Below, piece after piece: positions 33,340 to 44,860 of a DNA stretch of 64,000 bases. Both the position numbers and the translations under genes were made by a program. Below the pieces are notes generated by a model that did not search any database, had not been told where the DNA came from, and was given only the letters and a program-made list of their open reading frames with translations. The first letter of the stretch is position 1. Each line of letters starts with the position of its first letter. This stretch comes from Saccharina japonica (taxonomy: Eukaryota > Sar > Phaeophyceae > Laminariales > Laminariaceae). The stretch covers positions 809,484 to 873,483 of the forward strand of contig MEHQ01003677.1 in NCBI GenBank assembly GCA_008828725.1, written 5' to 3'.

Positions 33340-34742
33340 CACGGAAGTCAACGAACAGTTCAATGGACGCTTTCACTACCTCCTTGGAAGTGACTCCTTC
33401 TCCCATGAAAGCTTCTGAAGAAGTAGTGGAGGCTTACTTGGAGGTAGCAATACACAATTTCGTGGAAGCTAGTTCCGCAAAAGCGTTCATGCTTTCGTGG
33501 GAGTGGTTGAAGCTCCCGCGGAAGCTGCGGTCATTCCAACCACTTCAACAGGGGGTTAAATCCGTTGGGGCGTTCGTGTGCTCGTGGAAGCTTTCGTGGA
33601 AGTCCGGACCATGTGTAGGGCAGCAGAGCCCTCATCTTGGCGTAATTGGATATCAAACCATTAAATAATCCTCATAAGAAACTCCGGGGGGACGAAACAA
33701 GCCCTCAATTCGCGCGCTGCTTCCGCCCCGAACTTTGACCCCGCAGTGGTGACGCTTGCTACGATGGGGGCGCACGTATGGTTGTTTATCGAGAACATTT
33801 GTGATTGACGGGGCTGCTCAACTGGCCGCACTACCCAACATTGTTTCTGTTTGAACGGAATGCAACGGAGTAGGTCTACCGTAATATGTAGAGGGCATCG
33901 GATTTGCTATCGAGTTAGGGTTACACGTTCGTTTGGCCCCATTGGTTTGGGCGACATTACTGAGATCCTTTCCAACACCGAGCCGTGCTGCCCAACTACA
34001 CCTACCCCGCTCTCTCGAGATAATACAACACACAAAAAAACAATGATCGTAGTGAGTATTCTCAGATAATTGGAGGGCGCATCCCTACCGTTTTATGAGT
34101 CGTGCTCCCATTTAATATCGAACAAGTATTAGGGCCTCCGCAGGAGCCTCCGTGGGATGACCAAGCACCCTGATCCCGGGCATTTCACCTGTCGTTCCAA
34201 GCCACGAAACAAGACAAGTATTGAAACCAAACTCCCCACCAGCTTCCATGGAAGTGGTGAACGCTTGCGTGGAAGTATTCAAACTCCAATCGAAGTAGTG
34301 GAAGCTTCTGTGCAAGCTGTCAAGGCTGCCCGTAACTTTGGGACGAACGCGGTCTCCGGTACTACTATGTGCTTCCGTTTAATTATATAGAACTTTGTTG
34401 GCAGATGTCGACGCATCTAGTCAAGTACTCGGAGCTTTGTCGGAAGTAGTAGATACATTCGTGGAAGCTTCAACAACTTCAATCGAAGCTACCGCTGAAG
34501 TTCGAAGTAATTCCACGGAATATTTCACCACTCCCATGGAAACTAGCGTGCAATTCCGAACTGGTTCCACGGATGCTGCCGACAACCCCATGGGAGTTAC
34601 AGTACACGTACGAATATGTAAGCTTCCATGTTATTCCAGAGGGAATCCGGGCAATGTAGTAGAAGCGAGTGGGTATTTGTGGTACGTCGTGGGCGTCTGG
34701 AGAAGCAAATAAAGCTCCTCGGAATCTTCCGTGGAAATTTCC
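33340..34742. repeat. GGAAGCTTCC-type palindromic arrays, copy 2
   Basis: Blocks at about 33340-33610 and 34230-34742, with unique DNA between. Same palindromic core as copy 1, but the exact units are diverged. The array resumes at 36368-36580 after the inserted TIR element. Confidence 0.8.
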
Positions 34743-36367
34743 AAGGTCAGGTTCTGTAGGGTTTGTGGATTTAGGGTCAGGGTATGGGTGTCTTACAGAA
34801 CTTACAGAAGTTCCGGGTTAGGGTATAAAACCCTTACAGAACTCATCGAAGTTCCGGGTATTGTGGCCCGGGCATACATAACTCACAGAAGTTCCGGGCA
34901 GGTACAAACACGCTGTACCGGTACCCCGGGTATTGTGAAACGGGGAGTACAGAACTTACAGAAGTTCTCTGTAGGGTATGAAGGTCGTACAGAACTTACA
35001 GAGGTTCCGGGTACGGGTATAAAACCCTTACAGAACTCACAGAAGTTCCTGGTATTGTGGCACGGGCGTACAGAACTCACAGAAGTTCCAGGCAGGTATA
35101 AACACGTTGTACCGGTACCCCAGGTATTGTGGCTCGGTCGCACAGAACTTACAGAAGTTCCGGGTACGGGTATGAAGGTCGCACATAACTCACAGAAATT
35201 CCGGGTATTGTGACACGGGCGTACAGAACTTACAGAAGTTCCTGGTATTTATTGTGGAACGGGCGTACAAAACTCACAGAAGCTCCTATTGTGGCCCGGG
35301 CGTACAGAACTCACAGACGTTCCGATTGAGGCACGGGCGTACAGAACCTACAGAAGTTCCGGTGATACCCTGGTAAATACCCACCTCAAGGGGGCGAAAA
35401 AACTGCAAATGAACTCCTAAAACAATATACATCAAATGCATTTCGAAATACTGCGATTGGTGTACTTCAAACATGACACACTATACCGGTACTAACGCGT
35501 ATATACCATGCATGTACCAGTGTAGTTTATTTCTGTTAGAGCTGTCTTTCACGATTATCACGGTAAGGACCGTTCCAACTTCATGGGAATGACTTCCGCC
35601 GTCATAGATTTACCCCCCAAATCAAAATCCACGTACTTGTGTGCTCGGTTTATGTGTGGTTGTGAGCGAGGTGGGTTGTACAATGTAATTTATTTTCGTA
35701 ATTTCGTTTTTGGTGTGTGTCACTGATGAGACATGACGTCAGAATGCATAACATCACTCCTCAAAAGATGTCAGGAGACGGCACTTTCACCCCTTGACTG
35801 ACGGCAATTTTTCATTTTTTATCCTTGACTGACGTCAAAATACTAGGTTTTCGTGTGGAACACTCGAATCCACACCCTTGACCGATGCCCATTTTCCCTC
35901 GACTGACCGTCTCCTGACATCCTCGACGATACCCTAATCTGTACCGGCACACAGGGTATTGTGTCGAGAGAATACCCTTACCCGGGGTATTGTGCCCAAG
36001 GTGTTACAGAACTTACAGAAGTTCTCTGTAGGGTATGAAGGTCGTACAGAACTTACAGAAGTTCCGGGTTAGGGTATCAAACCCTTACGGAACTCACAGA
36101 AGTTCCGGGTTTTGTGGCACGGGCATACAGAACTCACAGAAGTTCCGGGCAGGTACAAACACGTTGTACCGGTACCCCGGGTATTGTGAAACGGGGAGTA
36201 CAGAACTTACAGAAGTTCTCTGTAGGGTATGAAGGTCGTACAGAACTTACAGAAGTTCCGGGTACGGGTATAAAACCCTTACAGAACTCACAGAAGTTCT
36301 CTGTAGGGTATTTCCCGGTTAAATACCCCGGGTATGGTTCTGTAGGTACCCTACAGAACCTGACCTT
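34743..36367. mobile_element. 1625-bp TIR element with minisatellite arms
   Basis: It begins aaggtcaggttctgtagggt and ends with the exact complement (20-bp perfect inverted repeats). It is flanked by ggaaatttcc on both sides (34733-34742 and 36368-36377), and copy 1 shows the continuous, unoccupied locus near 9430-9470. A 9-10-bp duplication is typical of Mutator-like elements, but ggaaatttcc is itself a palindrome, so exact ends are ambiguous. The arms (about 34790-35365 and 35995-36330) are arrays of acagaacttacagaagttcc units, with a ~200-bp stretch repeated in both arms. No transposase. Confidence 0.9.
35767..35921. repeat. Small inverted repeat inside the TIR element
   Basis: Perfect 15-bp arms gatgtcaggagacgg at 35767-35781 and its complement at 35907-35921. 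Inside are further tgactgacg(g/t) strings. Could be a nested mini-element or a structural core. Confidence 0.75.
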
Positions 36368-37433
36368 GGAAATTTCCATCGATGAGTCCACCGAACACTC
36401 CACTGGGAACCTCCTCGGAAGGTTCCACGGTTATAAGAGCTGGACGTTTCGATTGCTTTCACGAAAAACTTCCTACATTCCATAGAATCTTCCACGGCTT
36501 CCACGGCTTCCACGATAGCTTCCACCACTTCCATGAAAAGTCAAAACGCCTCCATGGAAGCGGGAGACACTTCCATCGAATTTTTAATCTATTTCCTGAA
36601 CAGACAATAATAGTGCACCAATCGAAGAACAAATGAACGGCCAACCATCTGACGCAAACAATACGAAGTGAAAAGTGTTTTTCATTTTCCTGGTCGACAT
36701 CGACGCGCAGAACACGTATGAAAATGTTCAGGATATACCTCTGAAAAACGGCGTGGACTTTCCAACCCTTAATTATGGCCATTGGATTTAGCGTGAACCA
36801 AGCCTGCATGAGAAGTTCGGCGCGTAGTGTGGCCACGGGGTTGGGGCATTTCTGTAGTTGGTACTCAGCCAGGAAGGGCTGCACTCCGAGCAGGGCTCTC
36901 CGTCGGCGACTATTCACGATTTGGCTACCCCTCCACGTTCCACCGGGGGTTGTCGACTTTGACTCCTCTCCCCAGTCATGCAGAGTCTATTCCAAGCCGA
37001 CCGATGACAAGAAAACCGGTCAAAATATAGTTGAATCAACGTTATGGGGCATGCAAGGTAGAACCTATTGGGGCTGTTGTCCATGATTATTAGGTGACTC
37101 GCAGGCATAGCTCCAATACGATACACCCAAAAGTAATATTCTCGCGCAACCGGGTCAGCGTCACTACCGGTATCGATGCAAACGTGCAAGCATGTTGTGC
37201 GTGACTTGTCCCATGCGAGGTCCAAGAAGTATGTAGGCCCAAATACACCCCCCCCTACCGCGGCTTCTTCCATTACCCATTTTTAGGGCCACGCTACCGG
37301 GTCGGGCGCACATGAATCGGAGTTAGAGTGACAAGTGTTTTTTCACACAGTGCAGCAGTAAACAGGTAGCGAAAAACCCCGCCCGGTTGACGAGCTTCGC
37401 GCTCGATCATCTGAGCCGCTATGCAAATTATGT
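36368..37433. other. Palindromic array remainder and spacer, copy 2
   Basis: GGAAGCTTCC-type units to about 36580, then the counterpart of 9661-10200. A 119-codon minus frame at 36914-37273 is not preserved in copy 1. Confidence 0.5.
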
Positions 37434-37976
37434 TTATTTGTTCCTTTGAGCAGATACGGTTTCCACCGGACTCTCGGGACTCACCAAGTCGCTGCTGCCA
37501 ACCTTCAAGTACCCGCGCTTAATCCAGGGAGACGGGCGGGGGATAGAGCTGTCCAAGACATAGACGCGATTCTCGATGGACGACAGCATTGCGCCTCTGC
37601 CTCGCAAAGCGCTGGAGAAGAGGCGACGGACATAGTGGCGGCTGTTCCACTCCTCTTGCACGTACGCCACCTCCGTCTGATACACGCCTCTGGTTTCTTC
37701 GTACTTGAACAAGATGTTGTCCAACGTGATTGTCTCTTCGCGTCTGTAGCTTGCTCTCAAGGTGTGCTCTAACCCCGCCTGCTCCAGCCCTAACCTAATT
37801 TTCGTTAACCTTTCCATTTGTTGAGAAATATTGGCCGTTGCTGGCGGCACACCTGACGCCAGTTGAAGCCGGCCGTAAACCGGGTAGTACGTCATGCCGT
37901 CCGAGTAGCCAAGGGTGCCATCTCGGTCTGCATGGAGGATAATGTATGCATCGCGAAACCATGCTGTTGTCGCCAT
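37434..37976 (-). CDS. Unknown conserved protein B, copy 2
   Basis: 180 codons from the ATG shared with copy 1 (MATTAW) to a TAA that overlaps an AATAAA hexamer, a possible polyadenylation signal. The frame also stays open upstream to 38117 (47 more codons, containing SLSSMADVQ, HLKRSYRSF and NSCERARDR), and the upstream DNA is conserved in copy 1, so the true start may be further 5'. The conserved core is as in copy 1: ADRDGTLGYSDG, EETITLDNILFKYEET, ALRGRGAMLSSI and RVYVLDSSIP. Differences from copy 1 cluster near residues 50-75 and at the C-terminus, and length changes are multiples of three. A soluble, charged protein of unknown function. Confidence 0.68.
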   Translation of the reverse strand: MATTAWFRDAYIILHADRDGTLGYSDGMTYYPVYGRLQLASGVPPATANISQQMERLTKIRLGLEQAGLEHTLRASYRREETITLDNILFKYEETRGVYQTEVAYVQEEWNSRHYVRRLFSSALRGRGAMLSSIENRVYVLDSSIPRPSPWIKRGYLKVGSSDLVSPESPVETVSAQRNK

Positions 37977-38119
37977 CCTGTCCCTAGCGCGTTCGCATGA
38001 ATTATGGGGGCGGGGAGTGAACGACCGATATGATCGTTTCAGGTGTAGTGTTTGAACGTCTGCCATTGATGACAAACTCTGTGTTATCATCATTTCTCGA
38101 GCAGCAGCGGTCTTCAATG

Positions 38120-40990
38120 TGCGTTGTCTATCGATATCGTTTATCTAGTGATTGGTGTCTCAATAGTGACAGTTAGACGGTCCTCGTGTTTCCTTGCAGG
38201 ATGGTACCGCGTACTATTGTACACTACGCCATTTTCCCTCTATTGGGCTGGGCGGTGAGACGCAACAGCTCCCACCAGATACGAATGTACCACGCGGAGA
38301 AGCGGGAAAATGTTCCGAGTGGTGTCCACGGTAAGCTCAATACTCGCATCCTACATAGATGAGCGGACTTTAACTGGACAGTGCCCGATCTATGTCGTTT
38401 CAGCACTGATTGGTGTTTGGTGTCCGCGTTCAATTCGGTGCCTGCTTCCGTTTCAAAGGCGGATTGGTTGGAATATTGGCAGACGGTGGACGGTGTATAC
38501 TGTCGTTATATGTGTTAGTAGTTCTTGGCGTTTGGTGTTCCCGGTACGCTCTGTGTTTCACATCGATGTTGGAGGGGCGGGATTTGGTAGGGCAGTGGTC
38601 AATCGATACCGTTCCGAGTGGGACTCGTGCCAGCTGGGGTCCACGTCGAGAGGGACAAGTGGGGCATGCACCACGAAACCGCGGGGCACAAAGTAGAACA
38701 TGAAAATAAAACAAAACGAAGTACACTCATTATCATGTCGTCAAAATGAGGAAACAAAAACATAACGGTGAGCTTTCATGGCTTGAAATCACAAAATTGA
38801 TATCGTTGGCCAGAACTACAGTAAGTATACTTGGGTTTATTTGGTATACCGGTGGCGTGTAGTTATCATTGGTCTGTTTGGGGCTCCAGAGGCTAACATA
38901 GCACACGCACAATAGACGAGTACAGCATCGGGCATGGGTAGCATCCTGGCGCTGAAGAGGTAAGCTACGTAAAGTTATGAGGGCTACATTTGGCACGACG
39001 AATACAACTCGCTAGCGGCATACTATTGGGCGGGACGTACCTCACAGAGTTTACCGCGCAGTAAACGGTTGGCGAAGCCGCTCTGGTCATAATATAGGTG
39101 CCTTCTCTAAGGGGGCCCAAAGTGTTCATTACCCAGGCAGAGACCAAGAAGAGGGGTAGCTGAATGAATGGAAACACTGCACTCAGTCCCCGTCGTATTG
39201 CGCCAGGTAGGGTCACCCCACACTGTGGCGACAAGCACGCAGTTGTAACGTCGAAGGTGCCCCATGCGTTCCAACATGTGGACGTAGAGTTTGAGCTGTG
39301 CATATTACCTAGAGTGACATTAACTACAGCCCCCATCGATGTTTGAGCCTTCTCCCGAGGACAAAACCCCCCGCGAAAAGTCAACAAGTAGCTTTTCGAG
39401 GTGGTTTTTCCCCGCTGTTTCTATTAACGCAGGTGAAGGGGTGTGCGAAATTTGCGTTTCCATGGAAAGCACCGATGCACATCCAACTTCTCACGAACGG
39501 CACGACAAGCAACCTATTGAAGGAAATAGCAGCGAACAATCCTGACCTTTCTTGCAATCTCCATTGGTTTAATACCGCTACGTAAGGATGGTAGTGATGG
39601 TGTCCAAACGACCCGTCACAACTAACTGGTTGTGTCGGTTTAAATACGCCCCACGGAAGTCAGACTCTCCCGAGCGCCAACACTCCCGCCGCAGCCTCGC
39701 GGCCGTGCCTCGCCCCCCCCCCTTGCAGCAGCCAGCGGTAACATCGGCGAACGAACGAGCGCCGCCGTCCAACTCAGCCAGCGAGGGAAGTCGTAATATG
39801 TACTCCCGGGCGTGGCGATACATTATTCCGATTAGTTCATATTTTGGGTCGGCGGTAGAGCGGTCGACTCCGTAGGGCAGAAGCGTGGATCGAACAATCA
39901 CCCTCTCGTATGAGGTTTGTTTTTTCGGGTGGGGTGGGTCGGTCTGATGGTGGTTCGGTGGGCAGTGGACTTGGTAGTTGAGTCGATAGTGTTGTGTGTG
40001 AGTGGGTAGTAGGTTTGCGTGGGTGGGTGGGTGGGTGGGCGGGTGGGTTGGCGAATATCAAAAGGATGGCGGCTTCACGTTACGTGGACGATGTTTCATC
40101 CGCTGGTGTTTGCAGCGTACAACCATCCGTCTTATTGTGATTTCACGCCTCTACGTATAAAGTATTGGCTATGTCGTTCCGGCGGTTAAGTAAGTATATC
40201 TATCAGTTTTAGTACACCCCACGAACTGCCGGGTTTCGTGACGGCCACCCGACCGACCGCGGCCGCAGGACGATACCACGCCTGCCTCACCAGGCCGCCC
40301 TCGGTGTCTCCGCTTAACGCCGAGGTGCCACCGTCTAATTCGTTTAGCGAAGGGCGTCCCAAAAATGCCCCCCCGGAGACCGGTCGATCCATACCCTGGA
40401 TGGCCGAAGGATCTCAGGGAAGAGAGGGATTCCTAATATTTTCGTAGGCGTTATCCTCACGAGTGTTTTCTGTTTCGCACGTTGCTGGCTTCAATTTGTA
40501 CGAAAGGCTTTTGTTCTGGAGAGGGGAAACAATCACGCACTCCCCCACCGACCGGCTAAAGCGTTGGCTGGTCGGTAAAACCGACTCTGCGCGCCAGGTC
40601 CACCTTTCAGGGTTTTGTATTTGTAATTTTTATGGATTTAAGGAGTGCATGAGATCATTGTTATTTCGTTTTGATTGTACCAGGTGAGCCATTTGAATGT
40701 GGTTATACTAAAAAAACATACGTAATCTTGTCGAGTACAAACCACTACGGTAGTGATGGTGGTCATGATGTGCAAATGATTGTTCACAAATATGCATGGT
40801 CCAGTATACCCCGCGGAAAGCCAGCTCTCCTGAACGGCATCCGACGTCCCGGCGGTGATCCGAGCCCCCACATTTGGACCTACTTTTGTGTTCCCACATT
40901 AACCGATCGCGAAAATGATAGTCCGTTGTCACAGGACAGGCTACCAAACTCTGGAGTGGAAACAAACACACTAAAAATAATACACTAAAT
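38120..40990. other. Noncoding distal part of copy 2, first section
   Basis: Counterpart of 10960-12702 with an extra piece at about 39590-39820 that is itself related to two later pieces (about 40745-40870 and about 40260-40350) but with the halves placed together. A ggtgggtgggtg run lies at 40018-40050. No frame is called. Confidence 0.5.
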
Positions 40991-41904
40991 ATTAAGTACA
41001 ACGCAGTACGATATACATAATAACATCGCACGCCATAACTCAAAGAATATTAAATCAATCCAAAGTACGAAGGGAAGATAAAGGGAGAACGGAGAAAGAC
41101 GAATATGGTAAAAGGAACCACTGGAAGAGGAGAAAAAGAAACCAAAAACACCCGGTTTCCCCAATTGAGAACATGCTTTCTCGATGAGAATGATACTCGA
41201 TTTTATAAAGAGTTTATTATTTTTCAAGAGAATTATAACTGTGGTAATTCGCTCACAATACAACTTTAACCTGCTACTGCAAAACATATGTTCCGTAGGT
41301 ACCGATTCACAAAAATAAATCGAAATCAGCCTTGACAGGCCCGTGAAACAGAGGATATAAGTAAGGCAATTGGTATTTAGGGGCAAGGTACCTCGCTCAC
41401 AAATCTCGATGTTCTTAGATCTTCGATATCTTGAGACTGTCGATCTCATTTTGTTTTTTTTGTCCTCGACGGCTGTCACAAATGACAATAGTTTACAAGT
41501 GTAAGTTTGGACTGTGAGGGAAGTAAATATCTTACAAGTTTGCGATAGAAGTACACACAAAATATGCCTTCCTTCTTCACTTGAAAAAAATGCGAATCTC
41601 CTTCCCTTCATGATTTCGTTGTGTTTGCGATAGAAATAAAAAACAAATCCTGCAGGCTCGCTCCCGGAAATAGCAAGGCAAGTGAGGAGGTGAGGCAATG
41701 CGGCAAACAAAACAATCAAACGGAAACAAAAAAACAGCGTGCGAGTAAAACGGCAGCCCAGCAACGGTGGCGGCGGCAGGGATAACATCCGTACCGCCGC
41801 TGCTATCCCACGACCGCAAACGGCAGCACAGCTGGCGGCAGCTACGTGGCGGCAGCTGACGGCATCATCCGCTTGAGCACCATACACAAACAGCATCAGC
41901 AACC

Positions 41905-41905
<1 letters not shown>

Positions 41906-41956
<51 letters not shown>
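41906..41956 (+). repeat. (CAG)17 microsatellite
   Basis: Seventeen uninterrupted CAG units, orthologous in position to the (CAG)9 at 14866-14892. Confidence 0.97.
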
Positions 41957-41959
<3 letters not shown>

Positions 41960-42616
41960 ACGCAACAAAACCTTCCATTCTTGTTTTTTCCCCCCGATTT
42001 TGGGACCGTCTACCCTTCTCGTCGTGTGCTGCTGCTGCTGCTGCTGCCCTCGACCTATGTACGCGCGACACCGCGCCGGCGCGCTCCGCTCGAGCACGCG
42101 CGGTGCCCGATGTATATAGACCGTGGCGGCGCGCCGCCGCTACTGCTGCTGCTGTTGCTGCTACTACCGCATTGTGGTGGAATTGATATGATACACGACG
42201 AGCTGTCATCCTGTCGCGGTCTACAGGCAACCAGGCGATACGAGCACGTGTACATACGAGTACGAGAAGTTTTTTTTCTGAACGACGCATCCTCCACGAC
42301 ACCAAGCCGGCGGGACCGTATACCGTAGCGGTCGCCGGCGCCTCGCTGGTCAAATCCGACGCCGCTCGTCTGTGTCATACTGTAGCTACACTCTGCGCTC
42401 CCCGTGGTTGTTGTGTTGTGTACAGCAGGAAGCGGCACAGGTTGGTGCGTGCGAGGCTGGGAGACTGCTCGGTATTTGTACAAAAGCCATTTGGTGTGGA
42501 GAGTAAAAACTTACCGCACATTTCGTCAAATTCCTACCTTCGATTAATTACTTGTTCTTTCACAAACTTACTCAAACCCTGGAATAGAAATAAAGAAAAA
42601 CTTGGTGTACACACAA

Positions 42617-42692
42617 TTTGTACGAGTAGGGTAACAGGCAGTACAGGGGCTTGTTACGACGACGGTCACGGGTTCGAGACCCGTATACAACT
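42617..42692 (+). other. tRNA-like sequence, 76 nt
   Basis: Box A-like TAGGGTAACAGG (42627-42638) and perfect box B GGTTCGAGACC (42671-42681) are 44 bp apart. The T-arm is perfect (acggg/cccgt around ttcgaga, 42668-42684), and TTGTA pairs with TACAA at the two ends. The D and anticodon stems do not form; instead GTAACA (42631-42636) and TGTTAC (42652-42657) pair. No matching sequence was seen at the same place in copy 1. A tRNA-derived SINE or pseudogene is most likely. Confidence 0.4.
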
Positions 42693-42699
42693 CACGAAA

Positions 42700-44258
42700 T
42701 ATTTTTCTTATGTTATTATAGATAATAGAGTACAACGAAGTAGACAGATAAAATTAAGAGAACATGTTGGATAACAACGGAGTAGATAATTACATTCCGA
42801 TAATTTAATGAAAAGTGCCGACGGAAAAGTGCAGACAGATTCAACTGTTCAACCAAGTGAAAAAAACTGTCGACGCTTTCTTGCAAGGAGTCCCTATCTC
42901 CACGAGAGGCTCAAGGGTTAAAATTTGAAATTCACATTTGCTTGTAATAATATATATTCAGGCTGCAACGGCCATCAACTATATGATCCAACGGCTCATT
43001 CATGAAACACACACAAACAACACACGTACTGCCTAGGCATATCGTTTCGACAACGGGTCTTGTTCATCAACTGACCTCAATAAGTTTTCGAAAGGAGTGT
43101 TATGTTTGAGCAAATTCATTTTTGCATTTAGAGTTTGCTGGGGGAGCGTGGGTCTCGGAACTTTCCTTTTGTGCGCCCTTTTGGGAACGGATGCAAAACA
43201 AAACACTATCGCAAACACTCTATAAGTCAATGGTATGAAGAGCAAAAACTCACCGTACACTTCATAACCCACAATTTTTCATTGTCGTTCTCATCGGAAA
43301 GACATTTCTCAATATTGAAAATCGGCTGTTACAAGTAAAAATAATTATCACAGCTTGCAGCATGTATGTATGTATCAACCTAGCAAATCGCAAGAATAGT
43401 GCCATGCGAGTACTCATAGCGAAAAATAATCGGCACACTCCACGATCCATACATTGGGAAATAAAGCTAGCAACCTGACCAGAAACACAAGACAGCCGCC
43501 ATGCCTCAGGATAATAGGCAAGAAACCTGGCAAATAGAGCAAGACAGTAGCAGTAGAAATCGTCGCGCAAGATTTCGCGGGATTCATACCACCAAAAACG
43601 TTGTTGACGACATAACATAGCCTATATGATATGCCACGACATACGTTTTTGTTGTACTATTTCATACTATCAATACAAATGTGTATATGCACGATGTCGC
43701 GGGGTAATTCCGCCGCAGTAATATATTGCTAATCACGCAACCCGGCCGACAGCAGGAAAAAAACGCGCACATGATTATTTTTGCAGTAATTTACCACGAG
43801 CTCAAACTTTCCCTCTGCCCTGCGGAAACAAGGTACGTATTATATAAAATTAGTACAAATACGTCAGCTGTGAGTTCAACCGATTGAATAGTAGTTGTAC
43901 GTATTGTAAAGCTGCGACCCCCGGCCTCCGTTTGGTACATTCACCAAACCCTCTACAATACAGCAGTAGTAGTGCCCTTTTGTAAAACAAATTGTACTAC
44001 GACGTATGAATATGTGTAAGACCAAACGTTATGGTACCCCTTTGTGGCCCGTTCATAATCTGATCATCACCTGATCATCACCATAGTGCCAAAGATCGTG
44101 GGTGTACCCCTCGTGTGGAGACCAAAGTCGGTCCACTCTGTTCCCAAGATTGTAAACTCCAACAAAAAGGGGTGTCTCGCCACCATCTGACCCCTGAGAT
44201 GGTGCCAGGCACAATGCGCCATCATCTTGTTGCCTCCTGTTATTGTTCCGCAAATACA
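42700..44258. other. Noncoding distal part of copy 2, second section
   Basis: 43385-43740 matches 15790-16145. 43852-43915 matches 15710-15775 in reverse complement. Two overlapping minus frames at 44053-44264 are not recognised and have no partner in copy 1. Confidence 0.45.
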
Positions 44259-44341
44259 TACCACTCTGACCCTAAATATAAGGAGAACTTCCCTTGAATG
44301 TTGAAATAAAAACAGTGCTTATATTCCGGGTCAGAGTGGTA
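44259..44341. mobile_element. Stowaway-like MITE 2
   Basis: 83 bp, terminal inverted repeats taccactctgaccctaaata and the complement of taccactctgacccggaata, TA ends. Relative of 26344-26430. Confidence 0.85.
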
Positions 44342-44860
44342 CGTTAATACATGCCCTGGCACTATATACGAGAATGATACGCATATTTGGGACGTATACA
44401 TCGGGTACTGTATACGAGAACGATACCCACCCTATTGTCAACAAATACGAGTATTATTCATATATGTGGTTTTGGGGCAAAACAAAAAAACAATCTTGAC
44501 TAGCGAAAAGCGCGAGAGCGTGCGTTGGCAAAATTCGATGAAATTCGACGAGGGTTGGGAAGGCTGAACCCTCGTCGCGATAAACAACCAATGCAAGAAC
44601 AGTCGTAGTGTCGGGGGGGGGGAGGAGGAGCCTACTTTGTGACCCCGGAACTGAGTTACGACTAGGGAGGGAGAAAGACGGAAGTGCGAAGATAATAAAT
44701 GGGATGGGAAAACACAAAAACAAAATGACTTATTTTCATCTTCGAAGGACACCATACATATTTTATAATAAAGACACCTTCTTTGTCTACTATGATGAAG
44801 CGTTGATCTTATATCCTCGCTGTGGGGGGGGACTGGTGATAACACGCAACAAACAAGTAC

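Noticed and set aside
40985-42097. 370-codon minus frame with poly-Leu tract
   Set aside because: Driven by the CTG run; the collinear frame in copy 1 is much shorter and differs around it.
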